The notes under the pieces: model-generated
Told to the model about the DNA's origin: nothing
Databases searched by the model: none
Seen by the model: the letters and a program-made list of their open reading frames with translations, nothing else
NCBI GenBank assembly: GCA_044348005.1
Contig: JBIKTR010000005.1
Span: forward strand, 1-64,000
Direction of reading: 5' to 3'
Origin: JAJTHC01 sp044348005
Lineage (GTDB): Bacteria; Cyanobacteriota; Vampirovibrionia; Vampirovibrionales; JAJTHC01
DNA length: 64,000 nucleotides
Shown: positions 61,644-64,000 of the stretch, piece by piece
Layout: every line of letters starts with the position of its first letter
How positions within the stretch are numbered: the stretch's first letter is position 1
Program-made: the position numbers and the translations under genes

Positions 61644-62753
61644 ATGTTTGACGATCCAGTAAAACCGCACACCTCACGTTCTTCAGATGAAGCCTACCGT
61701 CAAGCAGGGGTGGACTTAGAGCGTGCGAAAGATGTGGTTGAAATCGCTAAAACCGCGACTCAAAAAAGCCAGCGACCCGACATCACCCTCGGCGGTATTG
61801 GTGGATTTTCAGGAGCGTTTCGGATTCCTAAGGGGTATGAATCCCCCGTTTTGTTGGCGGCTACAGACGGCGTGGGAACGAAGCTTGAACTGGCTCAACA
61901 GTTGGGCCTGCACGACGGCATTGGCATTGATTTAGTGGCCATGAGCGTTAATGACCTACTGACCCAAGGCGGTGAACCCTTGGTATTTTTAGACTATTTC
62001 GCCACAGATCGTATTGAACCAACTCGTTTAGCCACGATTTTAGAAAGCATCGCAAGTGGGTGTGCCGAATCGAATTGTGCATTGGTGGGGGGGGAAACCG
62101 CGGAAATGCCTGGATTTTATGCCAAGAATCAATATGATTTGGCGGGTTTTGCCGTGGGCGTGGTGGAAGAAGCGAAGCTTTTACCGCGTAGTGAGGCGAT
62201 GCGCGCTGGAGACGTCTTGCTGGGTGTGGCTTCTAGTGGGCCTCACGCCAACGGATATTCACTAATTCGCAAAATTTTAAAAGACGCCCGAATCACTGCT
62301 GACGTCCCCCTTCCACACAGTGAATTTTCCCTTTACAGCGCCTTGCTAAAGCCGACTCGCCTGTATGTAAAACCGATTTTAGCCCTGCTTAAAACGCATG
62401 CTGCTGCCATCAAGGGCATGGTCCATGTTACAGGCGGTGGCTTTCAGGACAACCTTCCGCGTATATTGCCAGCACATCTAAAGGCCGTGGTGGATCTTTC
62501 TTCGTGGAGCTTACCGCCCGTGTTTCGCTGGCTAGCCCAAACAGGGGGGCTTGATGCCTTGAGCTTATTACACACGTTTAATGCGGGTGTGGGCTTTGTT
62601 TTGTGTGTTTCAGGTGAAGAAGCCGATGGGGTTGCTCAGCAACTTTCAGCGATTTTAGAAGGGGAATCTGTCATTCGCTTGGGCCACCTCGATGAAAAAA
62701 CCCCTCAAGACACGGCCATTTCCTTTTTACACGTCGATTCATTTACGTTCTAG
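61644..62753 (+). CDS. purM: Phosphoribosylformylglycinamidine cyclo-ligase
   Basis: PurM (AIR synthetase) closes the imidazole ring in purine synthesis. The 369-residue protein starts its core with YRQAGVDLERAKDVVEIAK. It continues with the ATP-binding ATDGVGTKLELA near 73, DLVAMSVNDLLTQGGEPLVF near 94, GGETAEMPGFY near 149 and VHVTGGGFQDNLPRIL near 259. It appears to share the otsAB transcript, an unusual pairing. Its TAG stop coincides with the left end of a half copy of the 150-bp repeat. Confidence 0.95.
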   Translation: MFDDPVKPHTSRSSDEAYRQAGVDLERAKDVVEIAKTATQKSQRPDITLGGIGGFSGAFRIPKGYESPVLLAATDGVGTKLELAQQLGLHDGIGIDLVAMSVNDLLTQGGEPLVFLDYFATDRIEPTRLATILESIASGCAESNCALVGGETAEMPGFYAKNQYDLAGFAVGVVEEAKLLPRSEAMRAGDVLLGVASSGPHANGYSLIRKILKDARITADVPLPHSEFSLYSALLKPTRLYVKPILALLKTHAAAIKGMVHVTGGGFQDNLPRILPAHLKAVVDLSSWSLPPVFRWLAQTGGLDALSLLHTFNAGVGFVLCVSGEEADGVAQQLSAILEGESVIRLGHLDEKTPQDTAISFLHVDSFTF

Positions 62754-62825
62754 TGTGTTCGATAGATGAAACGGTCTATGGTCTCTTCGTTGTCGCGACG
62801 ATTGGTTATGTATAGTTTTTTTCAT
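62751..62825. repeat. Half copy of the 150-bp element after purM
   Basis: CTAGTGTGTTCGATAGATGA corresponds to the complement of copy A's right end. GTTGTCGCGACGATT in the interior is identical to copy A. The right half is missing. Confidence 0.6.
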
Positions 62826-62835
62826 TTAAGTGGAG

Positions 62836-63383
62836 TCTAGAAAATCATTGTATTTTAGGGTTTCTAGCTCCATTTAACACTGGTGCTTGGGTTTCTCGTT
62901 TGTTTTTATAGCTGGTGCTTGGAGACCTTTGTGCCGCCAAAGGTCTCCAAACCTCTAAAGGCGGCTTAAGGGGCGGCGGGGGGAGGGACGTGTTACGTCC
63001 TCCCTCCCCCCAGTACGCCCCCCTTAAGAATCCCCCATCCCCCCCTCCCTCCCGTTCCAAACCACGAGGCAAAAATAAACACACAAGGTCTATAGAAATT
63101 GCCACGCTATGCTCGCAATGACGGGCAAAAAGCTTGCCGACAACGCACTAAATGCGAGGCTTCCGAGACATTTTGCCCACGGCAGGAACGAAGATAGGGC
63201 GAGGAGGTGGGGATTCAGGGGGGATTTTCAAGGGGGGACGAAGGGGAGGAGAAACGCAATGCGTCCTTCCCCGTCCCCCCTTGAACCGCCTTTGGGGGTT
63301 TGGGGAGTCTTTGGCGGCGCAAAGACCCCCAAGCACCAGCGTTAAACGGAGCGAGAAAACCAAACATACAATGATTTTCTAGA
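62836..63383. repeat. 548-bp composite inverted-repeat element
   Basis: The outer 17 bases (TCTAGAAAATCATTGTA and its complement) are perfect inverted repeats, and about 50 bp in from each end are similar. Inside are a left arm (62880-63060) and a right arm (63200-63352) of the G-rich repeat in opposite orientation, and a half copy of the GTCATTGCGAG repeat at about 63095-63123. There is no protein of its own. It fills the purM-thioesterase gap. Confidence 0.7.
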
Positions 63384-63424
63384 CTGCTACTGTTTAAATA
63401 GAAAATACTATAGCTTTATCGTGT

Positions 63425-63826
63425 CTACACCAACGCCGAAGCAATGGCTTCAGGGATGCGACGAAAGGGCTTGAAATCCGCATCGCAGACCACACACACG
63501 GTGGTTGACTCGTAAATCAACGTCTCCGACCCGTCCGCTTCCAAACGAAATACGGGTTGCGAAAAAATTAAGCGAGGCCCCTTAATTTCAACGGTGGTAC
63601 GAATTTCAAGGGCATCTCGCAATTTGGCAGGTTTGCGAAAACGCACCGTCTGTTCCGCCACAGGATACACATAACCTTCTTGGGGCGTCTGCAAATCTAG
63701 CCCAGCTTCGACCATCACAGCATCCCGAGCTTGTTCCAGCCATTTCAAGTAATTGCCGTGCCACATCACGCCGTAACAATCCGTATCGTAAATATGCACC
63801 TTGAACTGGAGTTTAGAGACTTTCAT
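63425..63826 (-). CDS. YbgC/4HBT acyl-CoA thioesterase
   Basis: The 133-residue hot-dog fold protein begins at ATG 63826 behind AGGAGGTC. It has the catalytic signature YDTDCYGVMWHGNYLKWLEQ near residue 13 (Asp in the DTDxxGxxxHxxY pattern), followed by the usual TTVEIKGPRLIF region. Members hydrolyse short acyl-CoA or acyl-ACP thioesters and often associate with the Tol-Pal region. Its start overlaps the upstream gene by 14 nt. Confidence 0.88.
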   Translation of the reverse strand: MKVSKLQFKVHIYDTDCYGVMWHGNYLKWLEQARDAVMVEAGLDLQTPQEGYVYPVAEQTVRFRKPAKLRDALEIRTTVEIKGPRLIFSQPVFRLEADGSETLIYESTTVCVVCDADFKPFRRIPEAIASALV

Positions 63827-64000
63827 CTGAAGAGACCTCCTCTGTTTCAAGAACCGCTGCCTTGGCGAGTTTTTCCGCTTGACGCTTAAGTTTTCGCTTG
63901 GCATAGGGTGTCAATTTTTTTGCTGTAGATTCAGCCACCGTGTTTTCTTCAACTAAAAAACTATCTAGCCCCGTGAGCGTCAAGCGTTTTTGTGACAAAT
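63813..64000 (-). CDS. C-terminal part of a hypothetical protein cut by the window edge
   Basis: Reading from the right edge, the frame gives about 61 residues of a basic then acidic tail (KKLTPYAKRKLKRQAEKLAK, ending SSDESL). It probably continues beyond the window, and a TTG at 63998 is unlikely to be the true start. It is translationally coupled to the thioesterase gene. I cannot name it. Confidence 0.5.
   Translation of the reverse strand, partial: LSQKRLTLTGLDSFLVEENTVAESTAKKLTPYAKRKLKRQAEKLAKAAVLETEEVSSDESL

Noticed and set aside
62845..63382. Several frames in the composite repeat
   Set aside because: Gly/Pro/Arg-rich frames appear on both strands of an inverted repeat, with no start signals.

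Overview
The window is a 64 kb piece of a bacterial chromosome with a housekeeping backbone of middling GC and several low-GC accessory insertions. A FliO-like protein, a type IV pilus inner-membrane set (PilM/PilN fusion plus PilO), a pilin-like protein and an anhydro-MurNAc kinase fit a Gram-negative-type cell. The mixture, with -10 boxes of the TATGCT/TATAAT kind, CCC/GGG-rich codon use and many short mobile repeats, would fit a non-photosynthetic relative of Cyanobacteria (Vampirovibrionia/Melainabacteria). That placement is my inference and no single marker here proves it.

Layout. 0-4 kb: two low-GC genes, one with a HExxH zinc-peptidase motif, sit in tandem cassettes at the 3' end of a fliO-like gene. 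Each cassette carries a 49-nt hairpin and a copy of the fliO tail. 4-8.6 kb: a phosphohexomutase, then rpsM-rpsK-rpsD-rpoA-rplQ with a clear promoter and terminator. 8.8-11.1 kb: a YebC regulator and a TrpE/PabB-type synthase. 11.3-19.7 kb: a processive glycosyltransferase facing a GH9-like protein whose catalytic motifs look lost, then a long Ala/Pro-rich TPR protein, a helical protein and a second HExxH membrane protein. Two related tiny hydrophobic-peptide genes lie at 18.5 and 20.3 kb. 20.5-24.1 kb: a membrane TPR protein, prmC and pheS. 24.2-26.4 kb: a low-GC TaqI-like restriction-modification system whose nuclease reading frame is broken by one stop codon. 26.5-33.7 kb: a phosphoesterase, the pilus genes, a 5-formyl-THF cyclo-ligase, a radical-SAM-like protein without its cluster motif, and a retropepsin-like protease. 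34-42 kb: a ComEA-like HhH protein, hemE, an RNase H-fold protein, nrdA and glcD.

42-46 kb holds two orphan genes around a GC-rich block that could be a structured RNA, a HigBA-type toxin-antitoxin pair, and trpD/trpG. 46-55.7 kb: a divergent ABC1/UbiB kinase, a GT4-like protein, a YqeG-type phosphatase, anmK, a pilin-like protein and two orphan proteins that overlap convergently. 56-64 kb: a GNAT protein, a second HigBA-type pair, rmuC, the trehalose operon otsA-otsB followed by purM, a composite palindromic repeat, and a YbgC-type thioesterase.

Themes. Tryptophan synthesis (TrpE-like, TrpG, TrpD), trehalose synthesis and type IV pilus assembly are each represented by cooperating genes. Non-coding DNA is dominated by at least five repeat families. 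One is a 150-bp inverted-repeat element whose ends coincide with gene stop codons. Another is an AACGAAAG-type repeat that has entered two reading frames in frame. The least explained features are the tiny-peptide genes with Shine-Dalgarno sequences that can be masked (18.5/20.3 kb), the fliO-tail cassettes (0.3-3.5 kb) and the candidate RNA at 42.4-42.7 kb. I recognised no tRNA, rRNA or CRISPR array.
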